The notes below the pieces were generated by a model, which was given only the letters and a program-made list of their open reading frames with translations, did not search any database and was not told the origin of the DNA. A stretch of 64,000 bases of DNA from Temnothorax longispinosus (Eukaryota; Arthropoda; Insecta; Hymenoptera; Formicidae), in assembly GCF_030848805.1 (NCBI RefSeq), contig NC_092359.1, positions 14,125,102 through 14,189,101 on the forward strand. The letters are read 5' to 3'. Positions within the stretch are counted from its first letter, which is position 1. Every line of letters starts with the position of its first letter. This document shows positions 32,961 to 44,879 of the stretch, one piece after another. Both the position numbers and the translations under genes were made by a program.

Positions 32961-33497
32961 ATAGTGCATGTTTGCAGTCGATAAACGTACCTTCATCCGT
33001 AAATAAAATGTTAAAAAACGATCATTATTTTGCATTTGATGCAAAAACTACTAGCAAAATCGAACACGGTTTTCAAAATCTGTTCCATGCATCTTGGTGA
33101 AGTGATAGATGATACGGATGAAATTTGTGAGCGTGAAGAATTCGGAGTATGGGATGTCACGAGCTGGGCTCGGCGTCAGATGAGCCAAATTCGCACATTT
33201 TCCTTTCGTGTGTGGTAAAAAAAGTTCGAGTCCGGGTCGCAAATCAAGCTCGCCGAGCCGGACTTGCGAGCCAAACTCGTACGTGTATAGACCCCCTAAT
33301 AGTAGCACAAAAAATATAATATTTTAATTAAAAAAATAAAGTTGACCTTAAAATTTTTTAACTGCCTCCACTTATAAAAAAAATGTATACATTATATAAT
33401 AACCCCCCCGAGGTCATGCAACTTTTGTGAATAATAATTTTTCGTACAACTTATAATTTACAAATTTTTGAGCTGTGCAAGTGCACCATGTGTCCTA

Positions 33498-35731
33498 CCC
33501 TGTATATTGAAAATAAATTGATCCGTGTTCAAGTATTTCATTTGATGTGCTCTATAAATGGTACTTTTTACTGTTTAAAATTTTAAGCGATCGATTATTA
33601 TAAATTTTAAAGAAGGAGACGCACTAGCAAGCAACGCCATATAGTGCACTTGGTCAGTGCCAAATGTTTATTTTTATTAAATAATATATATTTATATATT
33701 AAATAGTTAAGAAAGAAATAAAAATAACAAAAAGATTAATAGTGTATTGATCCTGCATCCTCGCTACTCTTACGCTCACCAAGTGCGTTATACAACAGTT
33801 TACTAGCATTTTTCTTTAAGACTTATAAACTACACTACCGATCACTTAAAATGTCAAACATTAAAAAGTATTATTTATAAGACATATTGAACGAAACACT
33901 CGGACATATATCAACTTATTTTCGATCATCACGTGTAAGCGGATTAAAACTGAGATTAGTCTACCGCGTCCTTCTCTTGTCAATAAAGCAAACTAGTTTT
34001 CTTTTTCTGCGCACTGAATATATTGCTCAAGTGAGTTTATTTACTATTATGTAGTCTTCTTATTGTTAGTAATATTCATTATATTAAGTTTTTACATAAA
34101 TTAAATTTGATTATAATCTCTAATATATTAGATTTATGTTTAAGATTATTTACGCTCTATTAAATCGCTTAAATTGATTATGAAAATATCATTATTTTAA
34201 TTTCGAAAATCTGTTTTAATAACATTAATTTGCAAATAATTAATTTAGACAATTAAAAAAAATCTATTTTCGAAAATTCTTGTTACATCTAAATATTTCT
34301 AAATATTCAGATTTTTTTAAAGTCGATTAATCGTTACAGACACTATTTAGAAATTTTCATACATTTACTTAAAATTTTATTTTACATAGGTATTCGGCAT
34401 AATACTAATGTATGTGGTTCTAGTTTCATCTGTTCTTTGAAGAGAATTTTAAGCAAACAAATATGTTTCGAAAAAGATTTAAAAATTAAAAAAATTTCCG
34501 TTTAATTTTAATAAAGTTTTTGAACTTTAAAATTGTAAAGTATTTTAAGATCTCCGTAGAGTTTGCTTATTACGGGTCGCTTGCTATTATTATTCTGCAG
34601 AGGAGTCCATAACATAACCCGTTGAACTTGAAGTGCTTGGTTTATATTGAAATGTGGTGTAATTAAAAATAGAAAAAAAAATTATTTAAAATATTACAAT
34701 TGTACGCGTTACTTAACACTATTATGTACTTATGGACGATGATCCGTAATTGAGTTGGTGAGTGAGGGAAGAAGAAAGAGAGAAAAAAAGAAAGGGAAAG
34801 AATATTTTATAATTTTTGTAAATATTTCAAACTTCTGTAACATTAATGTCATACAAATAAATATCTAAATTAAATTTATGCTTCTTTTACGTATAGTTTA
34901 TAAAATAGACTACCTTACCTTGATATGAGGATATTTAGCGATGGCGTATACCTTGCGTACCAAAAGTTACGGAACGGCCAATTATTTCAGAAAGTATTGG
35001 TTATTGGAAGAATATGTTTCAAATAAAAGTTGGAAGGTTCAAAAGGAGCCAATAGACGATCTTATTGGATTTTAGGCCCAAGGGCCATGCTGGGCCCAGG
35101 AGGGCCAAAGTTAAATTTTTTAAATTAAAACCTCTATTTTTTATTGTATTATTCTTTTCTACTTATGAATTTGAACAACTTTTGTCTAAAACATTTTTTT
35201 ATTTGCCTTATACTTTTTGAGATATTCAAGAAAAACTTGGTAACTTTTTCAATATTTAGCTTACAATATTTGTTTATCGGAGGGAAAAGTGGTCAGTGTC
35301 AGAAAACTATGTTACAGTTTCCAAACTTCTTTTATTAATAACTTTTTAATAAATTTCTTGAAGGTCAAGGTCAACATTAAGGTCAGTCAGAAGTCATTTG
35401 GGGCGGGCTGTATAAAGAGAAATAGTTAACCTAACGTTTTTAAATTATATAAATTTTTACAAAAAATAGATCTAAAAATGGTCTTTATTTTGTACTTATA
35501 TATAGAATAATTAACTCTCCAATACAGATCCGACTATTAAAAAAAAAAATAAATAAAGTATTAACCTGTTAATATATTGTACTTTAAGATGTGTGCAACA
35601 ATGAACAATATTAAACAGAAAACAAAAAAATTTTAATTAGTTTAATATCTATGGCATATATATATGTATAATGTAGGCCATGTAGGGTGTAATTTATCCC
35701 CATGCGCCATTTTACATGTCAAATTCACACT
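33498..35731. other. No gene seen; AT-rich
   Basis: No conserved frame. 35040-35105 contains GGCCC-type short palindromes. 35125-35300 is copy B of the dispersed repeat at 29866. 35330-35400 carries a decayed piece of the GGTAA-MITE family (ATTAATAACTTTTTAATAAA then AAGGTCAAGGTCA). Confidence 0.5.
35125..35300 (+). repeat. Dispersed AT-rich repeat, copy B
   Basis: See 29866-30065; same order of shared blocks, ending CGGAGGGAAAAGTGG. Confidence 0.7.
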
Positions 35732-35924
35732 TAGGGGAGATCGAGGCTCGTTGGCACTATTTTCACAATTTTGGCATTTAAATTTTTAAACAACTAATTA
35801 TCATGATTAAATAGTACTAATATGATAGTCGGCCCCAGCACGGGATAGATGGATTAACGAGATTTCCACTGTCCTTATCTACTATCTAGCGAAACCACTG
35901 CCAAGGAAACGGGCTTGAAAAAAT

Positions 35925-35963
<39 letters not shown>

Positions 35964-36985
35964 TGGCACTGTAAGGAGACATGAGAGGTGTAGCATAAGT
36001 GGGAGATGGCAACATCGCCGGTGAAATACCACTACTTTCATCATTTCCTTACTTACTCGGTTAGGCGGAGCGCGTGCCCCGGCGGTCACGGTGTTCTAGA
36101 GCGTGTTTCCAAGCGTGTCAGAATGGCGTGAGGCCTCGCGGCCGATCGCCGTTAATACTCCCGCGTGATTTCTCTACATTTTCATGCTAGGAACGCCCCT
36201 GTATACTGTATATAGTTTCTTTGTAATAAGTGAAATACGAACATGCTTGATTGTAGCCCACTTGCCCCGATAGTAGGGTAAGTTGGCTATGCAACAAAAG
36301 TTCATGTTAAATTAATGAAAACGTAATAGAAACACAAAACGGGTAACAGATATGTACTTCTTGATAAAGGTTGTATCTTTTAAAGTTATTTTGTAATGAT
36401 CAAATAGCAAAATGCTGTTGCAGAAAAACAATTGTAAACTATTTTAGATATAACTTTCTTCAATATAAAAATATTAATATAAATATATATCTAGCTTTTA
36501 TCAGCATTGTAGGTAGCAAATCACATACTCACACAGATCTCACGCGCACGGAAACAACAAGTCAAGCTAAGCGTGCCTTGATATGAGCCAACATACCCCA
36601 TCCCTATATACGTTTGTGAGATTTCAGTCATTTTATTACAATAAATTACTGTTGTTCGCCTCAAAATAACATGTCGTATAGTAACAGAAACGTTTCTTTT
36701 AACTAATGATACGTCACTTTGATTTTTACTTCTCAAGCTGAAGAACATTATTAATACGATATTTTGAAACGCTCGAAAATTTACTTAAATTGCCACTTTT
36801 TGAATCAGAGTTTTCTCTTTTTCTATTGTAATACTTGTTTGATTTAAATAAAACTTTGGGAAAAGTACCTATGTCATAAAAAATATATTTTGTGATAATT
36901 TTTCCATTGTTTATTTCGCTATAAATACATAAACGGAACGCATTGCCAACTTGCCTCTTGTGCCAACGAGCCCCGGTCTTTCCTA
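35732..36985. mobile_element. TA-flanked MITE carrying 28S rRNA sequence
   Basis: The ends TAGGGGAGATCGAGGCTCGT (35732) and complement TAGGAAAGACCGGGGCTCGT (to 36985) are inverted repeats that start and end in TA, as expected for a Tc1/mariner-type target. The interior is AT-rich except for a 322-bp 28S rRNA piece (35848-36169). No transposase. The ends resemble those of the element at 39628-40539. Confidence 0.72.
35848..36169 (+). pseudogene. 28S rRNA fragment inside a MITE
   Basis: Sense-strand 28S rRNA from ATGGATTAACGAG, through CTATCTAGCGAAACCACTGC, GGGGAAAGAAGACCCTGTTG, GTAGCATAAGTGGGAGATGG and GTGTTTCCAAGCGTGTCAGA, to ACTCCCGCGTGAT. This is conserved large-subunit core sequence (recalled). 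It carries several substitutions and a G-to-A-rich patch (CTTGAAAAAATTAGCGG). Both ends change abruptly to AT-rich sequence. No direct repeat is visible at its borders, unlike the fragment at 19480. Confidence 0.9.
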
Positions 36986-37440
36986 CTAGAGAGTCAAAAA
37001 AGACAAAATTAATCGATATTTAAAAAGTTAATTACCCTTATGCATACTAAAACTATAAAAATGAAAATTATTATTCTTAGACTTATAGTTGTCATTGTTA
37101 TTATTATCATTGTCATCATTGCATACTTTTATTTTCGTATTATAGTAATTCATTAAAGATTTTTATAATTAAGATAATTTTTCAAATTTATTGTTATTGT
37201 GAGAAGAAGAAACATAATGCCATGTAAAATAAGCTGCATAATATAATGAGTAAATCAAATAAGTACTCATCAACGCTTCTTTGTCTTGTTGCTTGCTTAC
37301 AATTAGATAAACCTGCAGTTCTTTTAACTCCGAGCACTTCTTCGGAAGCACCCATGGAGGTAATGTTCAACTCTATGGTTTCGACATAAGAGCATCTGCA
37401 AGAGATATTGTTGACTTCGGGGTACTCGGAACATTCGTGT
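36986..37440. other. No gene seen
   Basis: AT-rich spacer between the MITE and the next LINE remnant. No supported feature. Confidence 0.5.
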
Positions 37441-38300
37441 ATGAGGCAAAATTAAAATGCGGCATAATTAAAAACAGAGAATATCAGGCAGGTTTCCGAA
37501 ACAACAGATCAACAATAAATCAACTTCACACAGTAAGGCAAACCCTTAGGAAGTGCTGGGAATACAACATCGACGTATACCAACTCTTTGTTGACATCAG
37601 ACAAGCGATAGCATAGACAGAGAAAAGCTATACACCATGATGCTGGATCTGGGAATTCCACCAAAGCTACTCAGGCTGACAAAAAAAACCACGAACTCAT
37701 CACGCTGCGCGGTCAGAATTCAGGAAGAACTTGGGGCGGAATTCGCTTTCGACAAAGGACTGAAACAGGGAGACGGGCTGGCTCCTATGCTTTTTAATTT
37801 GGCACTAAAAGGAGTAGTGCGGGAAACCAGAAGTGGACGTTAATGGTGAGCTTTGCTACAGATCCAAGCAGCTGACAGCCTACGCGGACGATATAGACTG
37901 CCTCGCAAGATCCTTTTTGGAACTCCATGAAACCTTCAGAAGATTGGAGGAGGCAACGGAGAGAATTGGGCTATAGATAAATGAGGACAAAACCAAGATG
38001 ATGATATGTCAAGAAGAGGAGGCGGACCAACTTAGAGCTAACTTTGGAAACTATACATTTGAAAATGTAGAGGAGTTCAAATATCTGAGTTCAATAATCA
38101 CCTCAGATAATAACGAAACTAGATAGGTCCAGGCAAGAATCAAGGTGGAATCACGCAAAGGAGTGCAAACGCTTTGGATGCATTCAAAAGGAAAGTCCTG
38201 AGAGAATCTACGGCCCGACACAGGAAGATGGCATGTATAGAGAATCAGATATATGTATAACTACGAACTGTACCAGCTATATGGGGCACCCAAACTAGTC
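37441..38300 (+). pseudogene. Second LINE reverse-transcriptase remnant
   Basis: A different LINE from the one at 16331. The pieces read, in order: YQAGFRNNRSTINQL, LFVDIRQA (first catalytic Asp), DREKLYTMMLDLGIPPK, LKQGDGLAPMLFNLAL, LTAYADDIDCLA (catalytic YADD) and EEFKYLSSIITSDN. Several frameshifts and stops (for example near 37610, 37840 and 37975). No endonuclease is visible upstream. Clade unassigned. Confidence 0.8.
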
Positions 38301-38339
38301 TAAGATCTGGCTACGAAAATTAAAAATGATAAGGTGCAG

Positions 38340-38880
38340 TCAAAATTTGTATATGAAAACCCTCCTTACTATTTGAAAAGCACGTAGCACTGCAGCCAGA
38401 AGTCGCTCCCGGGGAGAGAAGCATGGGCGGGCGGTCAAACGCGTTTATTTTTAATCAAAATAAAATCTTTAAGTGCAGTTCTGATATTTTGTGAAGTTGT
38501 AGTTTTTAACTGTAGAAATTACGGAAAATTATTGCCAGAAATCTAAGCCGGGGCTAAAACGTTGCCAGAAGTCGGTAAACTTGTAAAAAAATTGTTTAAA
38601 TTTTAATGACAAGGTGCAGTTCTGGCGACTTTGTTTTTATATTATTTAAGGCTTAAAAAAATTAGACATTAATTGCCAGAAGTCAAAACGATGGCTAAGT
38701 ATGTGAAAAATGATAATATTGTAAGAAGTCGGTAAAACGGAAAACGATTCTTTAAAATTTAAATAATAAGGTGCAGTTCTGGCAATTTGTTTCTTTTATT
38801 ATTTATACTGTTAGTGAACTATATATATATGCAATTGCAGAAGGCTAAGTGAGGGAATATATTCTCTCTTTACAGGATAA
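38340..38880 (+). repeat. Diverged repeats with AGGTGCAGTTCTGGC
   Basis: AAGGTGCAG(T)TC(A/T)... recurs at about 38333, 38611 and 38770, alternating with TTGCCAGAAGTC-type blocks. Looks like an old tandem of about 150-bp units. Confidence 0.55.
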
Positions 38881-38897
38881 AAATAGTATTTTTATTA

Positions 38898-39565
38898 TTA
38901 ACATTCACGACAATCTGACTGATCATCAATATCCTCGTCGCTGGTATAATCAATATCAAATTCATCATCTGGAACATAAATTAACATTTTTATAAAAACT
39001 ATTGTACAATGAAAAGTATGTATCATATGTAATAATTAAATACTTTACCTTCAGATTCTTCGTAATTTATTATAACATCTTTGACTGTTGACGGTAATTG
39101 AGGCCCATCAAACCATTTAAAATCGTACATGGATTCATCTACCCAGCCACAATCAGTAGGTTCGAGATCCGTTGGTACTTTTAAGTGTGAATTTGACCAG
39201 ATATTTGCTATGTATCTCGCCCTTTCAAATTGCTGTCGTAGTTTTGACTGAGACAAGGAGGCAAACTGGATGCGTCGAAATTTTTAAATGATTTTTTTTT
39301 AAAGAACTCATTAATATCTTTTATTTTATAATTTCTTAAGAACATCTCAAATCGAGCATTTTTTGATGTGATTCCGTATAAGTGACTGGTATTAATTTCT
39401 AGTACTTGAAAAACTTTGTTCTTGTTACACGATATGTTTCCTAAATCTGAGAAAGCTGTTGTGTATTTTTCCGATTGAGATAATATTTTAAAGGGGCGTT
39501 GCTTGTCTTTTCTGAAAAACGCTGGATTGAATGCGTGGAAGCCAGGTAAAGCTTTACATAACTTA
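38898..39565 (-). pseudogene. FEN-like nuclease element, third, distant copy (3' part)
   Basis: The minus strand reads GFHAFNPAFFRKDKQRPFKI from about 39555, then SEKYTTAFSDLGN, then, after a frame change near 39250, HLKVPTDLEPTDCGW and FKWFDGPQLPSTV. The exon ends at 39049 with donor G|GTAAAG. A final exon, 38968-38898 (acceptor TTCCAG), gives an Asp/Glu-rich tail. GFHAF-x-PAFFRK corresponds to HAFTGCDTTSA-x-GK of the two large copies; the Gly-Cys-Asp part, including the last catalytic Asp, is missing here. The subgroup differs from the copies at 47620 and 53276, and there is no CXC domain. Confidence 0.6.
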
Positions 39566-39627
39566 TCTCAAGTAAATTGTATAATTTATTTACATCAATT
39601 AGTCTCGTTCTCGATGATTATTTGTAG

Positions 39628-40539
39628 TAGGGAAGACCGGGGCTAAGCCGACACTATTTTTTCAAAGGCAATTTTTAATATTTAATTAAAATTTTTAGGC
39701 AAATTTAATGGTATATATTTAAAGAGTGTTTCTTCAGGTACAAAATTGATTCAGGAAGTTTTGCTGTACGTCGCTTTGTTTTGCCGCCAGGAAAGAAAAA
39801 GTGACGCGAAGACAAATTTTCAAATTGAAAAATGCCGGGGTAAACTCGACACTTTGCCTGATCGACACAATTTGATCTGGAACTTATTTTTTATTGTTTG
39901 AAACTAAATATACATTTGTTTATCGTGTATTTAGAAAGTACAAAAATTTGGAATTAAGTAAAACAATCATTGGAAATAATGAGAACAAAAATTGTTAAAC
40001 ATTCAATTATTTTCATCTAAACTCATGTCTGAAAAACAATTTATGCAAGTAAATTCGCGATTACACGTGCGCACACATTTGTTATGGACCATATGCTGCA
40101 TTACAAGCATCGTTTATTATTGGGAACTAATAAAACAGCGTGTCGACTTAGCCCCTGTCGACTTAGCCCCGAACGTCGTTTTTTACTTTTGTTACTCCAA
40201 AAATATAAAAATTTTGAAAATATGCAAAAATTATTATCGGATTCGTATAAAGCATCGAATTTCCCATCAAAATTACTTACCGGTAGATTCGCAAGAGTAA
40301 AGCTCGATGAAAGAGTAGACATTTTCGAGAGATCAGAAAAATTACTTTTTACTATCAAAAACGCTTATGTCGCGTTAAAAATTACACTATGACTCAGAAT
40401 GTTACCAAATTCCGTTGATAATACTGGCACATAAAGACGCATTTACAGTAGGAAAGGCAAGTTTCTACGATAGATTTAAATTGGCAAAAAGCCTAGTGTC
40501 AAGTTAGCCCCGTTGTCGGCTTAGCCCCGGTCTCCCCTA
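39628..40539. mobile_element. TA-flanked MITE, GACCGGGGCTAAG ends
   Basis: Ends TAGGGAAGACCGGGGCTAAG at 39628 and complement (CTTAGCCCCGGTCTCCCCTA) at 40539. The interior carries further GTCGACTTAGCCCC motifs near 40141 and 40156, suggesting subterminal repeats or a nested copy. Small frames inside have no motif. Confidence 0.75.
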
Positions 40540-41369
40540 GCGTCAGCTATGCTCAAAATTCACAACTTCAGAGTACTAAAATTTGAATATGGCGCTCTCC
40601 GCGCCTCCTGTGGGCGCTGTCTGCTTCTTTTCTTCATAAAATATTTTGTTGTGTTCAAGGGTTCGCACGTCAGAGGAAAATTGCTTAATAGTATTATTAT
40701 TAAAGCAAAATCAGAAAAGGCGTTCTCGATCACGGTTTAAAAGAACGCAAAAGAGTCAGTGAAGAAACTGAGAAGAAATCACAAAAATCCAATCTTAGTT
40801 AGATAACCTTACTAATGTCCGCGGCCAGCTAGTAAAGGTTAGGGAGGTTTAAATCTCAATTATTCCACAGGAATATTGAGAGTCGGCGTCCATACGACAA
40901 TGACACAAGGTATTTTTTGTGAATTGGCTCAATAAGAACCAACGTACGTTTCACAATGCACACAATAAGTGTTACCCCATTAACTCCTCTCTAGTTGTCT
41001 CCGGTTTTAGGTAATAAAAATGCTTATTCCATACGAGTAACGCACTCATAATAAAGGAATACAAAAGTGTTTATTCCATATAAGTAATGCACTCCTAATA
41101 AAGGAGGAATCACGGAACAAAAAGTTCGACACAAACTCTGCAAGCGTCAAAGTTTTTTCCATACGAAAAACAATGATGATAACATCTTAAGGTTGGTATG
41201 TATTTTTTCTTTGCTTTCAGAGCGAAATGATTCCAATAAGAAAAATAAGCATGAGGAAGTGCAGGTCCTGGTGAATTCTGTCACTGAGGCCACTGAAGTG
41301 GGGCTCAAACGGTAGCCTTAAAAAAAAAATCAGAAGTGACAAATAATTGTCACCAATGATAAAATCCTA
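40540..41369. other. No gene seen
   Basis: Mixed AT-rich sequence with a local imperfect tandem at 41020-41100 (TTATTCCATA...AGTAA.GCACTC.TAATAAAGGA twice). It may include the 5' end of the DIRS-type element. Confidence 0.4.
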
Positions 41370-41997
41370 CAGATGTTGGGAAAAAATCTTAACGCTCCAT
41401 CCAAAAAATTCTGTAAAGTTTCATACTGAAATACATAATCGATGGAAAACCTTACTTAAATAATATCCACATAGGGTAATGTTATATATGCTAACCCTCG
41501 AAAAATTAACCTAGAGATTGTTGCAACATTAACAAAAATATCTAGAAAAAGAGATGAACACTTCATGAAAACTCAATAATGCGCTGGATCAACTACTATC
41601 GCTCTTGGAGGAGCAGTATCGCTATTATTACAGGACTCGGAAGGAGTTTACCAAATAAAATATCTGGGTGATTCAGAAAAGCTGTTGTCTGATGTCTTCA
41701 TAAACAGTCAACAGCCAAAAAATCGTTTATCACACCGAGCAATTAAAATAATCGATCAAAAAAGTCTGCCAAAACGATCGAAAAAGTCTGCGAAGGCTTA
41801 AAAGCTCAGAAGAAATCAGGTAAAAAACCTTTATACTGATCGCAAATTCAGGGAAACTAGAACAGACCGTTTGTCAATTTAGGCAAATGGACACGCTTCA
41901 CAAGAAGCAACCATTTCGCTTCAAGCCAAGGACACAGTATCAGTCTTTGAGTCGAGACAACAGCCAATTATATATATATATATAATATATATATATA

Positions 41998-42282
41998 AAG
42001 GATAAAGAATTTTACTTTATATACCCCAAGGGGCCTTAAAGGGCGTTTTGAAGGGACGTACCCAACCCTAACCTCCAATTCATTCACTACCTTACTGTTT
42101 CCTCCTTTGGACCAACAGTTTAACGTCTCTTCCGAAAGATGGAGCCCAGTTTTCTCCGCATCTTGCACGGAGGGGCGCGGTTTTTTCGGAAAAAAACTTT
42201 TCCATGATTCATGGCTCTAGTGGACTCGAACCTGGTTCCTCAGATTACGAGTCTGGCGCTCTACCACTAGACCACACCGCCG

Positions 42283-42286
<4 letters not shown>
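41998..42286 (-). mobile_element. tRNA-derived SINE (Thr-like head)
   Basis: On the minus strand the head reads GTGGTCTAGTGGTAGAGC (A box), an anticodon arm with loop CTCGTAA (anticodon CGT, Thr) and GGTTCGAGTCC (B box). Acceptor and T stems are mismatched, so this is not a working tRNA gene. A body follows (about 42200-42010) with GGAAGAGACGTTAAACTGTT, ending in TTTATCCTTTATATATA. (TA)n runs flank both sides (41970-41997 and 42287-42330), consistent with insertion into a TA microsatellite. Transcription would be by RNA polymerase III. Confidence 0.82.

Positions 42287-42330
<44 letters not shown>
42287..42330. repeat. (TA)n microsatellite
   Basis: Uninterrupted TA run adjoining the SINE head; a matching run lies at its tail end. 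Confidence 0.95.
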
Positions 42331-42332
<2 letters not shown>

Positions 42333-42339
42333 TAGGATT

Positions 42340-43480
42340 GGCAGGCAGGCTTTATCATTCGCTGACAAATGGAAAAAAATAAGCCAGATAATTATATATT
42401 AAAGCCTATTATCGAATATGAGTTTCCGAGTAGCGAATATGAATTTAGTAAAATCTCTCGTCAATATCACTCTTCTGAACAGAGGAGTATCTCCAAACGA
42501 AAATAAAAAAGTTTAATCCATTTATTCTTTCTTTTGGTGTCAAAACCTGATAGTAATAAAATGTCTAAACAAAGTTATCGAGTCACCCTATTTTAAAATG
42601 GAGAATCTCGATCGGCAAAGAATCTAGTAACTCCCAGTTTATGGCTTTTTTGATCTCAAAAACGAGTATTTTCTAGTTAACGTTCATGAAAATAGTGGAA
42701 AATATCTGAGATTTATTTTTAAGTTTCAAATTTACTGAAACCAATCATGAATACCTTAAGAAGTCGAAGTTTTTTGGTCAACAATATATCTAGATAGTAA
42801 TTTTTTTTTGCATTAGCAGAAGTTTCAAACTCTAAAAAAGGGAACGATAGAGTCATAACAGTTTTTTAGAAGAACTGGGATTTATTTTAAATAAAGAAAG
42901 AAGTTGCTTAACCCCGTCTCAAAGGTCCAAGTCTTTCGGCTTCATCTTTAATCCAGTTACATACACCATTGAATTATCACATAAAAAACTTAATTTGAAA
43001 GTTTACAGTTAGAGAATCATGTAAGATTCGAGATTTTGCGGTACTATTTGGAATATTTAATTCATGTTGTCCAGCAGTAACATATGGGTTTGTTGCACGG
43101 TAAGAGCTTAGATTCCTTGCATTAATGCGAGTGACGGAGATTACGAAGAGAATATAATTATAAAGTCTTAAGGAGTGGAAATCTGAATTGCTAGGAGATT
43201 AAAAATCAAATTAACTATTTAGAACTTTTAAGTGCCTTTTTTGGCGCTAAAAAAAGTTTTACGACTTCCATGATGACTCCAAGAGACAATACAACAGCAA
43301 TAGCATATGTGAATAAAGCAAGGAGGGTTTAATTCCTAGTTACTTACAGAATTGGCACGAGAAATTTGGGAATGGTGTGAAATTAAAAGAATCTGGATAT
43401 GTGTGCTGCATATACCTTTCAAAACAGAATGTCTATGCTGATGCAGCTTCTCGAATCACAAATATATATAGACAAGTAAG
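42340..43480 (+). pseudogene. DIRS reverse transcriptase/RNase H remnant
   Basis: Recognisable pieces in order: ILKPIIEYEFPS, KMENLDRQRI, YGFFDLKNEYFLVNVHE (first catalytic Asp), KYLRFIFKFQIY, then YLDS near 42785 where YLDD is expected, LTPSQRSKSFGFIFNPVTY, and in the RNase H-like part DNTTAIAYVNKARRV. Many stops and frame changes separate them. The altered second Asp of YLDD and the stops make it inactive. Confidence 0.75.
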
Positions 43481-43829
43481 AGCTGTCTAATGAGGCGTCC
43501 AAAAGATGTTGAAAAGTTTGAATTTTTCACTATTGATTCTTTCACAACATAATCAAATATAAAAGTTGAAAAATGTCTTTTGTTCGAGGTGTTTAAATCC
43601 AGGTGTATTTAGAGTAGACGCTGTTATTGTTCAAAATATATACATTATATACATTTTCCATCTCCCCTTTTTTGCTCTTGTATTGCCGGCTTAAAAGAAA
43701 TTCACTGCTGATGAAACTGACGGAATAATAGTTGGGCCAAACTGGCCCATTCAACCTTGGTCTCTTTTATTCAATTCATTGCTTAGGGGATCACTCATGT
43801 TTAATCCAAATGAAAAACTGTGAATATTT

Positions 43830-44790
43830 TCTTGCAGAGAAATTACACACCCATTAGCAAAAACACTCTCCCTAGTGACAGGACGACTGTCAGGGAAGCA
43901 TTTTTGAAGAAAGGGCTTACCGCTGAAGCAACCGAGATCATGGCCGACTTTATAGTACGATCTATGATGAAGCAATACGAATGTCCGTTGAAACAAAATG
44001 ATGGAGTTTTTTTTGTTTAAAAAAAAACAAAAAAAAAACAAAAAACGACATGTTTAGTACACGAACAAATTGATAGAGTTTCGTCCACAGCGATTTCATA
44101 ATGCGCTAAATATGGGACATTAAACTCTGATAGAGCAGTTATAGCTCTCATTACATCAGGAAATATATCTGATGACAAATTAATATCACGTTTCATACGT
44201 GGCAAAAATAAATAAATAACTAAATAAATAAATAAATAAATTAATTAATAAAAAAAAAAGTTCTACTCGACAAAAATATGCTACCATGGAATACTGACTC
44301 GGTTGTTCACTACATCGAGACCTTGTCTGCTACAGAAGAACTAAAGATAAAAAATCTTGCTGAAAAAACGACAACGTTACTAATGCTAGTTACTGTATGA
44401 AGATTACAAACGCTAATTAACATTAATAATATATAAACGACTAAATTAAAAATCAAAAGAAAGATACCTGAAATTATTAAAACATCAAGACCTGGAACAA
44501 GTCAACCTAATTCATTATTACCATTTTTAGGTATAAAAGAAGTTTGTATAGCTAAAGCACTCTTAGAATATATTGAGTGTACAAAGGAGTTATGAGGTAT
44601 ACATAAAAGTTTACTTATTTCAACGGTGAAACCACACAAACCAGTTGGTGTTCAAACTTTGAGACATTGGATTAAATTTCTGTTGAAAAAGAGATTAACA
44701 CAGAAGATTTCATTGTATACAGCATTAAGCATGTAGCTAAGGTCAATACAAGTTGCAAATAAAACATTTGCCGCGTCTATCTTGGAAGGT
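43830..44790 (+). pseudogene. Tyrosine recombinase remnant
   Basis: Pieces read TVREAFLKKGLTAEATEIM, YGTLNSDRAVIALIT, DDKLISRFIRG, WNTDSVVHYIETL, LAEKTTTLLMLVT, RLQTLININ, TSRPGTSQPNSLLPFLG and KPHKPVGVQTLRHWIKFLL. This is the N-terminal SAM-like domain and catalytic region of the YR family used by DIRS and Crypton elements. The final Arg/His/Tyr block is not clearly visible. An A-rich insertion of about 35 bp (44011-44045) and several stops interrupt it. Confidence 0.75.
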
Positions 44791-44879
44791 AGGCCAGTCA
44801 TTAAAGACAATCAATTCACTTTAATTACAAAAGTTTTCAAATTTTGATGGAATATTGGGTGAGTTGAAATAACAATAAA

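Larger units (their letters stand above)
31250..33497 (-). mobile_element. Decayed Tc1/mariner-type element
   Basis: About 80-110 bp of inverted repeat pair 31282-31362 with 33388-33465 (core TAAATTATAAGTTGTACGAA). The right end reads CCCTGTATA at about 33492. Between them lies a degraded minus-strand transposase (32500-32960). Boundaries are approximate because the left end is diverged. Confidence 0.6.
41370..44790 (+). mobile_element. DIRS-type retrotransposon, decayed
   Basis: Remnants appear in the expected order: a Gag-like basic tail (about 41370-41960), reverse transcriptase and RNase H (42340-43480) and a tyrosine recombinase (43830-44790). An RT plus tyrosine recombinase is diagnostic for DIRS/PAT-type elements, which integrate as DNA circles without target duplication. 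A tRNA-derived SINE splits the Gag and Pol parts at 41998-42286. Terminal repeats were not identified, so the limits are approximate. Confidence 0.72.

Noticed and set aside
42216..42286. Genuine tRNA-Thr(CGT) gene on the minus strand
   Set aside because: Acceptor and T stems are mismatched and a SINE body follows directly, so it is a SINE head.
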